Assembly: GCA_964461835.1 (NCBI GenBank)
Contig: CAYWVO010000001.1
Location: 124,001 to 188,000 of the forward strand
Origin: CAYWVO01 sp964461835
GTDB lineage: Bacteria; Zixibacteria; MSB-5A5; WJJR01; JAJRUJ01
Direction of reading: 5' to 3'
Length of the DNA: 64,000 bases
Shown here: positions 1 to 9,100 of the stretch, piece after piece
Position numbering within the stretch: position 1 is the stretch's first letter
How the letters are laid out: each line of letters begins with the position of its first letter
Program-made: the position numbers and the translations under genes
Notes under the pieces: generated by a model
Database searches by the model: none
The model's input: the letters and a program-made list of their open reading frames with translations, nothing else
What the model was told of the DNA's origin: nothing

Positions 1-1353
1 GATAAAGATAAAAAGAGTGCGACGGAAAACCAGAATTCCAGGCAGAATAAAAGCTCGGCAAAGGAAAGCGACACGAGTCATACTGCCACCACCCTCCCTC
101 GTCGCTCATTGAAGCGCGACTCACGCGAGCGTTCTTCCGGAAAGTCGCGAACTGATCGGCAACAGCGAGACAGCAAAAAATCATCTCAGCGTGGGCGGCC
201 ACCCTCACGAAAACACGATTCACGGCAATCTTCGGGTTCCCGCAAACCATCGTCAAAACGCCCCAGCCGGCGGCCGACCTCCGGAATTACATTAGAATCT
301 ATCGCCCTTCCCATTCTCACCATCATGGCGGCAACCGCATTTCTCTATTATGCGGCACCCATCCTGGTTCCCCTAATTGCGGCAATTGCTCTTGCTTTTG
401 TGTTGGCGCCGGTAGTCAACGCGTTGAAAAACGTGCGCGTACCTCACGGTCTCGCGGTCGCACTTGTCATGCTGGCAGGAGCAATTGTCCTGGTGGTAGG
501 TGGATACGTGATCTTTCAGGAATCGGCACAACTCGCCAACGAAATGCCGGGGTACTACCAAACGGTGAAGGGCTGGCTGGCGGATGGACTGGTAATCTAT
601 CAATCCTGGCAGGCTGCGTCCGGCGGGATCTTGCCGGAGCTCGAGCAATCCGCACTGGAGAATGTCACCTTCTCTGATATTTCCGGGGTCGGCGGTTATT
701 TGTTTAAAGGTCTTGGCTCGGTGCTTTCGTCCTTTTTCGGCATTATTATGATTGTCCTCCTGACGTTATTTATCCTCCTGGATCAACAAGGTATCCACAA
801 GCGGTTACTGGCCGCGCTGGGAGGAAATACCGATAATTCTGCCGCCATTCTGCGCGCAATCGACGAACAGCTCCGTGGATTCTTACAAGTTAAATTTATT
901 ACGACTATTGCGTTAGCGGTGGTGTTCACCGTCGGGCTGCTGATTATGGATGTTTCGTACGCCTACGTGTGGGGACCGCTGGCAGCGGCGCTTAATTTGA
1001 TTCCCTATATCGGCTCCATCATCGGCATGGTTCCACCGGCGATCATGGCCGGGGTCCAGACCGGCGGTATTGTATTGCCCTTATGGGTCGTGGCGTTTTT
1101 TGTGATTATCCAATTAGTCGAGAGTAATGTCATCACACCGAAGTTGGTGGGCGACAAAGTCAATTTGAATCTGCTTGCTGTGTTGCTTTCCACGGTATAT
1201 TGGGGTTGGCTCTGGGGAATGGTGGGCGTGTTGCTAGCCGTACCAATTACGGCGGCAGTCAAAGTTATCTGTGCGCAGATCCAACCGTTGCGGCCGATTG
1301 CCGTAGTTCTGGGTGGTGACCCGGATACGGACCCGGCACTGGTGAGAAAGTAA
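1..1353 (+). CDS. AI-2E family transporter (PerM-like), 5' end outside the window
   Basis: A polytopic inner-membrane protein of the AI-2E exporter/PerM family. About 95 basic, Ser/Arg/Lys-rich residues come first, then eight or so hydrophobic segments typical of the family (for example around the PILTIMAATAFLYYAAPIL stretch). The C-terminal half has the conserved pattern PYIGSIIG followed by LVESNVITPKLVGDKVNL. The reading frame is open all the way to base 1 and contains no ATG. The first possible start in the window is a TTG at 109, so the real start is probably upstream and the protein is longer than 414 residues. The substrate is not known from sequence; family members have been linked to autoinducer-2 or ion export. 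The next gene starts immediately after the stop codon. Confidence 0.88.
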   Translation, partial: DKDKKSATENQNSRQNKSSAKESDTSHTATTLPRRSLKRDSRERSSGKSRTDRQQRDSKKSSQRGRPPSRKHDSRQSSGSRKPSSKRPSRRPTSGITLESIALPILTIMAATAFLYYAAPILVPLIAAIALAFVLAPVVNALKNVRVPHGLAVALVMLAGAIVLVVGGYVIFQESAQLANEMPGYYQTVKGWLADGLVIYQSWQAASGGILPELEQSALENVTFSDISGVGGYLFKGLGSVLSSFFGIIMIVLLTLFILLDQQGIHKRLLAALGGNTDNSAAILRAIDEQLRGFLQVKFITTIALAVVFTVGLLIMDVSYAYVWGPLAAALNLIPYIGSIIGMVPPAIMAGVQTGGIVLPLWVVAFFVIIQLVESNVITPKLVGDKVNLNLLAVLLSTVYWGWLWGMVGVLLAVPITAAVKVICAQIQPLRPIAVVLGGDPDTDPALVRK

Positions 1354-1773
1354 ATGGAGATAGATGTTTCCCCGGACCAAATCTGGTACTACAAACTCGG
1401 TACTCCGATAGAAGAATGTCGTTCACGCCTGGCCAGGGAGAACCTGGGTCCGGGTGAGGAACGCCCATTGCGTGACGGCACCTATGACGGGATGTATGTC
1501 GAGGCTTTCGGTGAACGCTGGCTGGCTACCGTGACCTTTCGTGACGGCAAGCTCTTCCGGCAGACACTGCTGCTCACTCTCAGTGATCGTAAAGCGTTAA
1601 AACGAATTTACCAAAACGTCAAAGAGGAATTCGGGATGGGGGTTCGCCACGGCCTGTTTAAGCCATCCGCCTATAGTTGGGATTACAAAACGTCGCAGTT
1701 GATTCTGACGATAAAAGATGCGGGGCCGTTACAGGGGATTTTGTTGATTCTCACGGCCAAGAATTCAGGCTAG
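1354..1773 (+). CDS. hypothetical protein, 139 aa, coupled to the AI-2E permease
   Basis: No family is recognised. The ATG directly abuts the TAA of the permease, and the purine stretch GAGAAAG just before it can serve as a ribosome site, so the two are almost certainly translated together. The protein is soluble with no signal peptide. It has a compact alpha/beta-like composition and an N-terminal motif around PDQIWYYKLGTPIEEC. The C-terminus is hydrophobic (QGILLILTAK). A role connected with the permease is inference from spacing only. Confidence 0.75.
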   Translation: MEIDVSPDQIWYYKLGTPIEECRSRLARENLGPGEERPLRDGTYDGMYVEAFGERWLATVTFRDGKLFRQTLLLTLSDRKALKRIYQNVKEEFGMGVRHGLFKPSAYSWDYKTSQLILTIKDAGPLQGILLILTAKNSG

Positions 1774-1871
1774 TATTTTATCGGCAGGGAGTAGCGAAAT
1801 TGCCGCGTTTCACCCGGCGCTGATGTGCGTGTCAGGATACAGCCGCAATCTATTCCCGCTACGGATTCACA

Positions 1872-1901
1872 CAGGCAGGATATCATGTGATGTCCTGCCT
1901 G
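1872..1901. repeat. perfect 14-bp inverted repeat between convergent genes
   Basis: Arms at 1872-1885 and 1888-1901 are exact reverse complements with a 2-base centre. The element sits between two genes that end facing each other (1773 and 1926). There is no clear T-run on either side, so it may be a factor-assisted bidirectional transcription end, an mRNA 3'-end stabiliser or a protein-binding palindrome. Confidence 0.6.
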
Positions 1902-1925
1902 GATTGCGCAATCACTTTCGCGGCT

Positions 1926-3422
1926 TTATTCCAAAGTCATCGGGTCCCGCAACGGGAGAATTTTCACTTCTCCGAAATCCGAAAATCGAGCGGGGTCTTT
2001 ATCCCAGCCTTGTTGCACTGTTTCCGGGTCGCCGACGATGAGATAGACCAATTTTTCAGGGTGGATATACTTTTTGGCCACTTCCAACACATCGTCCGGG
2101 GTCACCGCATTGATATTCTCGGTATATAATTGCCAGTAATCGTCTGGTCGATCGGTATATTCGTCACCCGCAAACGTGGTGACAATATTGGTCTTGGAGC
2201 TGAATGGGTTGACCAGGTTACTGACAAAACTGGCTTTGGAGTTCTCGACAATTTCCTCATCGACTTTCTCATTACGGATCCGTTCCAGTTCTTCCAGAAT
2301 AATTTTCGTGCCGTAGGCAGCCGTGGCGTGCTTGGTCTGGAAATACGCGTAGAACGTACCGTCATACTCAACCGGACGCACGAATGTACTGCCCTGACCG
2401 TAGGACAGCCCCTCATCCGAACGCACCCGGCGGGTGATCCGCGACGTAAACCCGCCGCCGCCGAGAATGTCGTTCATGATTGAGATGGCGTAGCGATCGG
2501 GATTTTCACGCTTGACGCCCATGTGCCCCAGGCGGACACGGGACTGATTGACGTCTTCTTTCTTAATCATGTACACCGCCGGTTCCGGATCCGGCACCGT
2601 CTCAGGTATTTGCGGCAGCTCAAGTTCGTGGCTCTCCCAACCGGCGAACAGGGTGTTAAGCTTGGTGAGCATCTCTTGTGTGTCGAAATCGCCCGCCGCG
2701 GCGATGATGAAGTTCTTGGGGAAGAAATACTGCTGGTGCCAGGCGACCAGATCGTCCCGGGTAATCGAATTTATCGTACTCTCGGTATACCGGTACGGGA
2801 CCGTGCTGGGGTGATCGCCGTACAGCAAAAACTTCCATTCGCGATTCTCAATTGCCGCAGTCGAATTATTGCGCTGTTTCATTTCCGAGAGCACATCCGC
2901 TTGCCGCTTGCCGAGCTCCTCCTGTGCGAAGACCGGAGTTTTGATCACCCCACGGAACAACTCCAGAGCACGATCGATGTCCTTGGAAAGACAGAACAGC
3001 GACGCGGCGCCACGCGAGGGTGTGACATTCACCGTGATGTCACTGGCCAGGAATTCAAGTTCCTCATCGAGTTCCTCGATCGACATACCCTCGATGCCGC
3101 CGTTGCGCATCAGATACCCGGCCATCCCCCCAAGCCCTGCCTTTTCCATGGGATCGTACATCGAACCAGTCCGGACGATAATCGTGAGGTCGATGGTCGG
3201 GATTTCGTGGTTTTCCGCCAGGTAGGCCGATGCGCCGCAATCAAGCTGATGGCGATACTGATCCGGCATCGGGGGTTCGTAATTCAACTCCGGGAATTCC
3301 AACTTTTCCGGGTGACTGGGGATTTCATCCGCGAAAGCAATGCCCACACACGACATGACCGTCAGGGCAATCGCCACGATAGTCACCGCCGGAATGCGCG
3401 AAATGAACGTATGCGTACTCAT
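1926..3422 (-). CDS. secreted M16 family peptidase subunit lacking the zinc motif
   Basis: A 498-residue M16B (pitrilysin/processing-peptidase-like) protein with an N-terminal signal peptide ending near SCVGIAFA. Where active members have HxxEH, this one reads GGMAGYLMRNGG, so the zinc-binding site is absent. The C-terminal half keeps the Arg/Tyr substrate-contact pair in RRVRSDEGLSYG. It lies directly downstream of a catalytic M16 protein (24 bases after that stop codon is the start of this one in transcription order). The two most likely form a heterodimer in the periplasm, one subunit giving zinc chemistry and the other substrate grip. The family assignment is firm; the complex is inferred from known M16B pairs. 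Confidence 0.9.
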   Translation of the reverse strand: MSTHTFISRIPAVTIVAIALTVMSCVGIAFADEIPSHPEKLEFPELNYEPPMPDQYRHQLDCGASAYLAENHEIPTIDLTIIVRTGSMYDPMEKAGLGGMAGYLMRNGGIEGMSIEELDEELEFLASDITVNVTPSRGAASLFCLSKDIDRALELFRGVIKTPVFAQEELGKRQADVLSEMKQRNNSTAAIENREWKFLLYGDHPSTVPYRYTESTINSITRDDLVAWHQQYFFPKNFIIAAAGDFDTQEMLTKLNTLFAGWESHELELPQIPETVPDPEPAVYMIKKEDVNQSRVRLGHMGVKRENPDRYAISIMNDILGGGGFTSRITRRVRSDEGLSYGQGSTFVRPVEYDGTFYAYFQTKHATAAYGTKIILEELERIRNEKVDEEIVENSKASFVSNLVNPFSSKTNIVTTFAGDEYTDRPDDYWQLYTENINAVTPDDVLEVAKKYIHPEKLVYLIVGDPETVQQGWDKDPARFSDFGEVKILPLRDPMTLE

Positions 3423-3446
3423 CGTTTGGTTCCTCCTATCGTGCGA

Positions 3447-5228
3447 TTATTCTCCGGACCCGGCCTTCAATTCCTCGAGGCGTTCGTTCGCCGCTTTCAG
3501 GACTTTTTCCAGTTGGGCGCGTTGGTCCGGGTCTTCGACCTGGTCCATCTGCATGGTCATCATGCCGATCATTTTTTCGAGTTGGGCGGGATCACTTGCG
3601 CCCTTGATCATTTGGATGACCTGCGCCAGTTGCGGATCCATTGCCGGTTCGCCACCCTCCGTGGTCTCAGAATGAATCAGCAACACATTACGTTGATCTT
3701 CTTCGAAGTACTCGTTGGCGACGCGCTGAACATCTTCGGCAGTGACTGCCTGCACTTTTTCGGGGCCTTTGTTGGCCTCGGTCCAGTCGCCGTAGGCTGC
3801 ATTTGATCCGAGGTAAAAGAGGATACCGATGCCGGACATGATGTCCATGAATTTGATATTGTCTACCAGGTAGTTGTTTTTCACTTTTTGCAATTCGCGT
3901 TCGGAGACCGGGTTTTCTTTCAAGTCACTGATAACTTCGTAAATGGCAGTCTCCAATTGCTTGGGGTTGATTTCCGATTTCCCTTCCGCGTAGACCGAGA
4001 AATATCCGGCGTATTTCAGCGAATTTTGCATGGCGCCGACTTTCAGACCACTGCCACCCATCATGCCGCCACCGGAGCCGCCACCGAGGGCGATGCCTTT
4101 CTCATTGACCAGTTTTTTGTAGAGGCGCCCAGTCTTGCCATTCATAATCCCGGCGAGGACTTCCAACGGGTAGCTGTCCGGATGCTTCCAGGCAACGGTG
4201 TGGTAGCGGATCTCGACTTGGGGATTGGTTTCCGCCTCAGCGACCATCCGTTTCTGCGCCACTTGTTCCTCTTCCAGCGTGATTACTTCCGGCGGTTCGG
4301 TCAGTCCGCGCGGGACCCGTTCGAAATATTTGCGCACCATTTTGATCAGTTCATCTGGATTCAGATCGCCGACCAGAACCATGGTCAGGTTGTTTGGCGC
4401 GTAGTAGGTGTCGTAATACCAGTCGGCTTGTTCACGCGTGATATTTTCCACATCCGACGGCCAGCCGATAACACCCCAGTGATAGGAAGAGGATTTCCAA
4501 AACATGGAATTGAATTCTTCGTTGATCAAGCCTGTTGGTGTCGATTCGGTGCGCAGGCGACGCTCTTCGCGGACCACGTCCCGTTCTGAGTAAAATTCCC
4601 GGAATACCGGATCGTTAAAACGGTCGGATTCCAACCACATAAATAACTCAATTTTATTCTTGGGGAGGCGCACGAAATAGCCGGTCATATCCTCGGCGGT
4701 AAACGCGTTGAGGAAAAACCCGCCGTGTTTAGAATAGATCTCGTCGAGTTGATCCTTAATGATCAGTTTTCGTTGTTCTGCGATCAAGCTGTCGAATGTC
4801 GCATCCAGCTCCCGATACCGAGGGGTTTTTGCCTCGGGATCGAGCAAATCGCCGCCGAGACCGCGGCGATACCGCTCACGCATGATAGCCTCTTCTTCAC
4901 GCATCAAGGCCTTAACCGAATCGAGCTTGGCCATGATAATGCGGTCCTTTTGGATGTCTTTGGTTCCGATAGTCTCGGTTCCTTTGAACATCATGTGTTC
5001 AAATAAGTGCGAAATGCCCGTGATGCCCGTTCGTTCATTGGCTGATCCGACATGGGCAAAGATTGCCGCCATGATTGTCGGCGCTTCGTGGCGCTCCACC
5101 ATGAGCACCTGCATCCCGTTATCGAGCCAGTATTCCTTGGCGTCGATGTTGACGGCGGACGCCGGAAGGGCCGCAGTTATCATGAACGCGACTCCTACGA
5201 CGACCACCTGCGCAATGCGCATCTTCAT
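3447..5228 (-). CDS. secreted catalytic M16 family zinc peptidase
   Basis: The protein carries the inverted zinc motif in HLFEHMMFKGT (His74, Glu77, His78) and a downstream acidic ligand region MWLESDRF. These are separated by a predicted helical insertion of roughly 60 residues rich in Glu/Arg. The substrate-contact Tyr usual in the C-terminal half is not seen (RLYKKLVNEKGIALGGG), which complements the neighbouring subunit. The C-terminal tail is Met-, Gln- and Glu-rich and probably helical. I chose the ATG at 5228 because AGGAG lies seven bases ahead and a clean signal peptide (ending PASA) follows; an ORF start at 5261 would add 11 residues without support. A peptidase role in envelope quality control is inference. 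Confidence 0.9.
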   Translation of the reverse strand: MKMRIAQVVVVGVAFMITAALPASAVNIDAKEYWLDNGMQVLMVERHEAPTIMAAIFAHVGSANERTGITGISHLFEHMMFKGTETIGTKDIQKDRIIMAKLDSVKALMREEEAIMRERYRRGLGGDLLDPEAKTPRYRELDATFDSLIAEQRKLIIKDQLDEIYSKHGGFFLNAFTAEDMTGYFVRLPKNKIELFMWLESDRFNDPVFREFYSERDVVREERRLRTESTPTGLINEEFNSMFWKSSSYHWGVIGWPSDVENITREQADWYYDTYYAPNNLTMVLVGDLNPDELIKMVRKYFERVPRGLTEPPEVITLEEEQVAQKRMVAEAETNPQVEIRYHTVAWKHPDSYPLEVLAGIMNGKTGRLYKKLVNEKGIALGGGSGGGMMGGSGLKVGAMQNSLKYAGYFSVYAEGKSEINPKQLETAIYEVISDLKENPVSERELQKVKNNYLVDNIKFMDIMSGIGILFYLGSNAAYGDWTEANKGPEKVQAVTAEDVQRVANEYFEEDQRNVLLIHSETTEGGEPAMDPQLAQVIQMIKGASDPAQLEKMIGMMTMQMDQVEDPDQRAQLEKVLKAANERLEELKAGSGE

Positions 5229-5303
5229 ACAACACTCCTTTGCGGATAGATAATCATGCACGCTTCACAACCATTACTGGTTCCTCTCTTGAGATCCCCA
5301 AAA

Positions 5304-5330
5304 AATATAATTACCGCAGCAAAAAATCAA
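5304..5330 (-). promoter_or_regulatory. possible sigma-70 promoter of the M16 pair
   Basis: On the minus strand, TTGATT (5330-5325) and TATATT (5309-5304) are separated by 15 bases, shorter than ideal. They lie about 75 bases before the ATG of the catalytic peptidase in an A/T-rich gap. The -10 is good, the -35 and spacing are weak. Confidence 0.35.
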
Positions 5331-5372
5331 TAGGGGCGGGGCAATTGAAATTACTTATCCCTGTTGAGTTTG

Positions 5373-6911
5373 TCATTTCAACCACAAATTTCGGTCCAGC
5401 GTGCGATATTGGATTGCCTCGGAAACATGTTGCGGGGCAATTTCGGTAGACCCCTCCACATCGGCAATCGTCCGGGCAACTTTTAATATGCGGTCATACG
5501 CCCTTGCCGAAAGCCCGAGTTTGGTGATTGCGCGGCGCAGCAACTCGGTCGACTCTTGATCGATGAGGCAGAAGCGCCGGATATCCCGCGAGGTCATGTG
5601 CGCATTGCTGTACAACGCGTCAATTTTGGCGAAACGCGCCAACTGGCGGGCGCGGGCATCATTGACCCGATTGCGAATCACCGCCGATGGCTCCCCGTCA
5701 TGCTTGCTGGTGAGTTCCTTGAAATTCACCGCGGGGATTTCGATATGGATATCAATGCGGTCCAGCAGCGGCCCGGAAATCCGCGTCACGTAGCGCTGGA
5801 TTTGCTGCGGGGTGCATTTGCAGTCGTGCTGGGCCGAACCAAAATACCCGCAGGGACAGGGATTCATCGCGCCCGCCAGCATAAATCGAGCGGGATATGA
5901 TAATGAGGTCAACGCGCGGGAGATGGTGACTGTCCCGTCCTCCATGGGTTGCCGCATGACCTCCAGCACATCTTTGCGGAACTCCGGCATTTCATCCAGA
6001 AACAATACGCCATTATGGGCCAGCGACACCTCGCCGGGCCGTGGGACCCGTCCGCCACCGATCAGGCCGGCATCCGAGATTGTATGGTGCGGTGCACGAA
6101 AAAGCCGGGTGGCGATCAACGCTGTGTTCGGTGGTAGGACACCGGCGACCGAATGAATTTTGGTAGTTTCTAATGCTTCGTGTAACGTGAGGTTGGGCAG
6201 AATGGTCGGCAATCGGCGGGCGAGCATCGTCTTGCCTGATCCGGGTGGGCCGATGAGTAAAATATTGTGTCCGCCAGCCGCGGCGATTTCCAGCGCACGC
6301 TTGGCGCTTTGCTGGCCTTTAACATCGGTGAAATCGACATGGTGATTGCGGGCCTCATTAAAGATCGCTTCCAGATCGATGGTGAATGGTTTGATCGTGT
6401 CCCCATTTTCGAAGAACTCGACCGCTTCACGCAATGACCCGGCAGGATAGACGTTTAGTCCTTGGGCCATGGCGGCCTCGCGCGCGTTCTCCTTGGGGAT
6501 AATAATGCCCTTCTTGCCCTCTTTTGCCGCGGCCAGGGCCATGGGCAATACGCCGTTGACTTTTTTTAGTGCACCGTCCAGCGACAACTCCCCCAGCAGG
6601 ATATATTCGGAGAAATCCTCACGCAGAATTTGTCCGGTCGCCGCCAGGATGCCGATGGCTATCGGTAAATCGAAGCCGGAGCCTTCCTTGCGGACGTCAG
6701 CGGGTGCGAGGTTGATTGTCACCTTCTTGTTGGGAAAGATGAAATCAGAGTTCTTGATTGCCGACTGCACGCGTTCTTTGGATTCCTTGACCGCTCCGTT
6801 CGGCAATCCCACCGTGGCGAACTGGGGTAGCATGGGTGTAATATCGGCTTCGACTTCGACAACGTAGGCATCGATTCCCATGACCGCAGATGACAGCACT
6901 TTGGCCAGCAT
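5373..6911 (-). CDS. comM: YifB/ComM-type Mg-chelatase-like AAA+ ATPase
   Basis: A 512-residue protein of the YifB/ComM family. The N-terminal Lon-like fold domain starts MLAKVLSSAVMGIDAYVVEV and includes GSGFDLPIAIGILAATGQI. It is followed by an AAA+ module with Walker A GPPGSGKTMLARRL and Walker B LFLDEMPEF, and by a C-terminal Mg-chelatase-like region (RAYDRILKVARTIADVEGS). Length and domain order match full-length family members. In naturally transformable bacteria ComM is a helicase that promotes branch migration during uptake of foreign DNA; whether that applies here is inference, since no other competence gene is in the window. Confidence 0.95.
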   Translation of the reverse strand: MLAKVLSSAVMGIDAYVVEVEADITPMLPQFATVGLPNGAVKESKERVQSAIKNSDFIFPNKKVTINLAPADVRKEGSGFDLPIAIGILAATGQILREDFSEYILLGELSLDGALKKVNGVLPMALAAAKEGKKGIIIPKENAREAAMAQGLNVYPAGSLREAVEFFENGDTIKPFTIDLEAIFNEARNHHVDFTDVKGQQSAKRALEIAAAGGHNILLIGPPGSGKTMLARRLPTILPNLTLHEALETTKIHSVAGVLPPNTALIATRLFRAPHHTISDAGLIGGGRVPRPGEVSLAHNGVLFLDEMPEFRKDVLEVMRQPMEDGTVTISRALTSLSYPARFMLAGAMNPCPCGYFGSAQHDCKCTPQQIQRYVTRISGPLLDRIDIHIEIPAVNFKELTSKHDGEPSAVIRNRVNDARARQLARFAKIDALYSNAHMTSRDIRRFCLIDQESTELLRRAITKLGLSARAYDRILKVARTIADVEGSTEIAPQHVSEAIQYRTLDRNLWLK

Positions 6912-6966
6912 ATAAGCCGCTCCCGTTTGTAGCGTTGTGCGACAATACTAAAATCGTTTCCGCACA

Positions 6967-6994
6967 ATTATATGCACAAAACGTGAGAAGGCAA
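6967..6994 (-). promoter_or_regulatory. probable sigma-70 promoter of the ComM-like gene
   Basis: On the minus strand, TTGCCT (6994-6989) and a perfect TATAAT (6972-6967) are 16 bases apart, about 55 bases ahead of the ComM-like start codon. Confidence 0.5.
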
Positions 6995-7048
6995 TCATTT
7001 CCGGGTATGGGTGCGAATTGCGTTCCGATGTGGAGTCAGCGTTGGATC

Positions 7049-8014
7049 TTATTTGCCGTTGCGGTAGCCCCAGGTGAGCGCGCGGTCGGCGTCGCGGAAA
7101 CGTTGCGGATTGCTGGTCGAACCGAGGATTACCGCGGTAACTTCGTGGCCTTTCTTGTTGCCGGCGCGGGTGGCCAGGCACCAGCCGGACTCGCAGATAT
7201 ATCCGGTCTTGCCACCGTGAATCTTATGCCGTGAGAAAATCAACCGGTTGGAGTTGGTGGAGCGATGGAGCCGTTTTCGTCGATCCAGGGATCTGAAAGC
7301 ATATCGCTGGGTGGTGGTGATTTCGCGAATAAGTTCATATTCGAGGGCGGCATCCAACAACAATGCGCAATCATAGGCGGTTGAGATATTTTCCTCGGCC
7401 AGACCGGTCACCTCGACGAATTGCGTATTCCACATGCCCAACTCGTTGGCTTTGAGGTTCATACGCCGTACGAACTCCGCCTTCGACAATCCACTGGCGC
7501 GCGAAATCGCTCGAGCCGCGCGATTATCCGAGGACATGAGGGCCGAATGGAATAAATCTATCGCCACGAAGGTTTCGCCGCGCCGGAGGTGCGAGCGGGC
7601 AGAATTTCGGGCATCTTCTTTAGTGATAGTCACTTTCTTCGTCAAATCCGGTTTGGTATCGAGATAGACCATCGCGGTCATCAGTTTGGTCAAGGAGGCA
7701 ATGGACCGAGCTTTGTTTTCATTTTTGCCATACAGGATTTCCCCGGTCTGATGATCGAGCACCAGAGCAGCATCGCAGTAGAGACGGGGGCGATTTCGTT
7801 TTTTCGTGGCAACTTCATGGTAGACAGTAGAATACAACAGCGGCGGGGCAGTTGGGTCGGGGGCGTCACCCATGGCGAGTGCCGTATCAGCATACGGACC
7901 TACATCCGTCGCAATCTCACCGAGATCGGCGCTGGTGTGGAAGTATATAGCCGCGACCGTGATAACCAAACCGAGTAAGTACGCGGCTTTCAGGAGATCC
8001 CCCCTTTTCATCAT
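7049..8014 (-). CDS. D-alanyl-D-alanine carboxypeptidase, S11 (PBP5-like) family
   Basis: A penicillin-binding serine peptidase that trims the terminal D-Ala from peptidoglycan stem peptides. All three active-site motifs are visible: SLTK (Ser107-Lys110), SDN (162-164) and KTG (269-271). An N-terminal hydrophobic segment (YLLGLVITVAAIYF) acts as signal peptide or anchor. At 321 residues it lacks the extra C-terminal domain of classical PBP5. The gene lies 42 bases after the DUF72 gene and is probably in the same transcript. No good ribosome site precedes the ATG at 8014, so the start is uncertain. Confidence 0.92.
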   Translation of the reverse strand: MMKRGDLLKAAYLLGLVITVAAIYFHTSADLGEIATDVGPYADTALAMGDAPDPTAPPLLYSTVYHEVATKKRNRPRLYCDAALVLDHQTGEILYGKNENKARSIASLTKLMTAMVYLDTKPDLTKKVTITKEDARNSARSHLRRGETFVAIDLFHSALMSSDNRAARAISRASGLSKAEFVRRMNLKANELGMWNTQFVEVTGLAEENISTAYDCALLLDAALEYELIREITTTQRYAFRSLDRRKRLHRSTNSNRLIFSRHKIHGGKTGYICESGWCLATRAGNKKGHEVTAVILGSTSNPQRFRDADRALTWGYRNGK

Positions 8015-8056
8015 TTATATGCTATATCGACACATAGATGCAGGCAATAAAAAAAT

Positions 8057-8845
8057 TCATTCAATGCCAAGGAGCTGAATCATCCGCTTGGCGTCCCGCA
8101 CAGCCTGGCCCTGATAGCAGTTATTGAAGAAGACGAAGACTTTTTTTGCCTTGGTGCGCAGTTTGTCGAGTCGCGTGATCCATTCCTTAAGCTGGTCGTC
8201 CGAATAGGTATAATCATAGCGCTGCGAGCCACCCTCCCACCATTTATCCGCGTTTCGCCCGTGGAATCGGACATACCCGGTATCCGTTGTCCGCTGATCC
8301 CCCGGCGCAAGCATCCCCGGCAACTGTGGTTCATCCACACAGACATACCCGATTCCATCCTGGTAGAGCGACATGAACACGTCCCGCCGCGTCCAGGAAT
8401 TATGGCGAAATTCCACAAAAAGCGGGAAGTCACGAAAGAGTTGGGCACCGGTTTTGACATATTCCAACCCCGTGGTACTGCGTTTAAACGACCAGGGAAA
8501 CTGCGCCAGGATGCCTTTGAGTTTCCCTGCGTTGGCCAGCGGTTCCAGTGCGCGGCGTAACTCATCGGCGGCCTCGACCTGCCCCTGCCGGTCATGGGTA
8601 AAACTGCGGTGCGCCTTGACGATAAATTCGAAATTCGGCGGCGTTTTTTGCTCAATATTGTAGAAGATCCTCTGATGCGGTATCCGGTAGTAGGTGGAGT
8701 TGATTTCCACGGTGTCGAAGTGATCCACGTAATGATCCAGCATCTTGCCCTTAGGGATTCCCGATGGATAGAACGGCCCCACCCAGTCGGCAAAGGAATA
8801 GCCGGAGGTGCCAATGCGGATAACTCCTTTCGTCTCAGGAGGCAT
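8057..8845 (-). CDS. DUF72 family protein (TIM-barrel-like)
   Basis: A 262-residue protein of the widespread DUF72 (YecE-like) family. It shows the typical opening IRIGTSGYSFADWVGPFYP, the internal FEFIVKAHRSFTHDR, and the C-terminal KKVFVFFNNCYQGQAVRDA. The biochemical function of the family is not established. It starts immediately after the stop of the 41-residue zinc-ribbon gene (TAA directly followed by ATG), which indicates coupled translation. Confidence 0.92.
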   Translation of the reverse strand: MPPETKGVIRIGTSGYSFADWVGPFYPSGIPKGKMLDHYVDHFDTVEINSTYYRIPHQRIFYNIEQKTPPNFEFIVKAHRSFTHDRQGQVEAADELRRALEPLANAGKLKGILAQFPWSFKRSTTGLEYVKTGAQLFRDFPLFVEFRHNSWTRRDVFMSLYQDGIGYVCVDEPQLPGMLAPGDQRTTDTGYVRFHGRNADKWWEGGSQRYDYTYSDDQLKEWITRLDKLRTKAKKVFVFFNNCYQGQAVRDAKRMIQLLGIE

Positions 8846-8971
8846 TTACCGGTTCTCCTTGCGCAGACGCTGCATACGGACTTTGCCGCATTTGGGACAA
8901 ATCCACTTGCGTTTTTTGTGGAATGTCCGCTTTTGCTCGACCATCTTAATTTTGCACCTGGGGCAGATCAC
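8846..8971 (-). CDS. 41-residue zinc-ribbon protein
   Basis: A tiny protein with two knuckles, CPRC near residue 3 and CPKC near residue 25, separated by a very basic stretch (KRTFHKKRKW) and ending in a basic tail. Four Cys in this arrangement fit one zinc site, and the charge suggests RNA, ribosome or nucleic-acid contact. The GTG start at 8971 follows AGGGAGG at a good distance, and the stop abuts the DUF72 start. A longer frame reaching to 9295 only overlaps the opposite-strand aminotransferase and is not believed. Confidence 0.72.
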   Translation of the reverse strand: MICPRCKIKMVEQKRTFHKKRKWICPKCGKVRMQRLRKENR

Positions 8972-9100
8972 TCCACACCTCCCTAGTATGAGTAATGAAC
9001 TGCCGTCCGCTGCCCAATCACTTTTTGACGTAATGGGGGGTTGCGCGATGAACTCGTCCCGCGTAGCTTCTCGGCGACCCATTTGGGGAAGGAGTGCGTG

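Noticed and set aside
2523..3806. 427-residue plus-strand frame
   Set aside because: It is antisense to the two M16 genes, has shadow-type composition, and no family features; the minus frames carry clear motifs.
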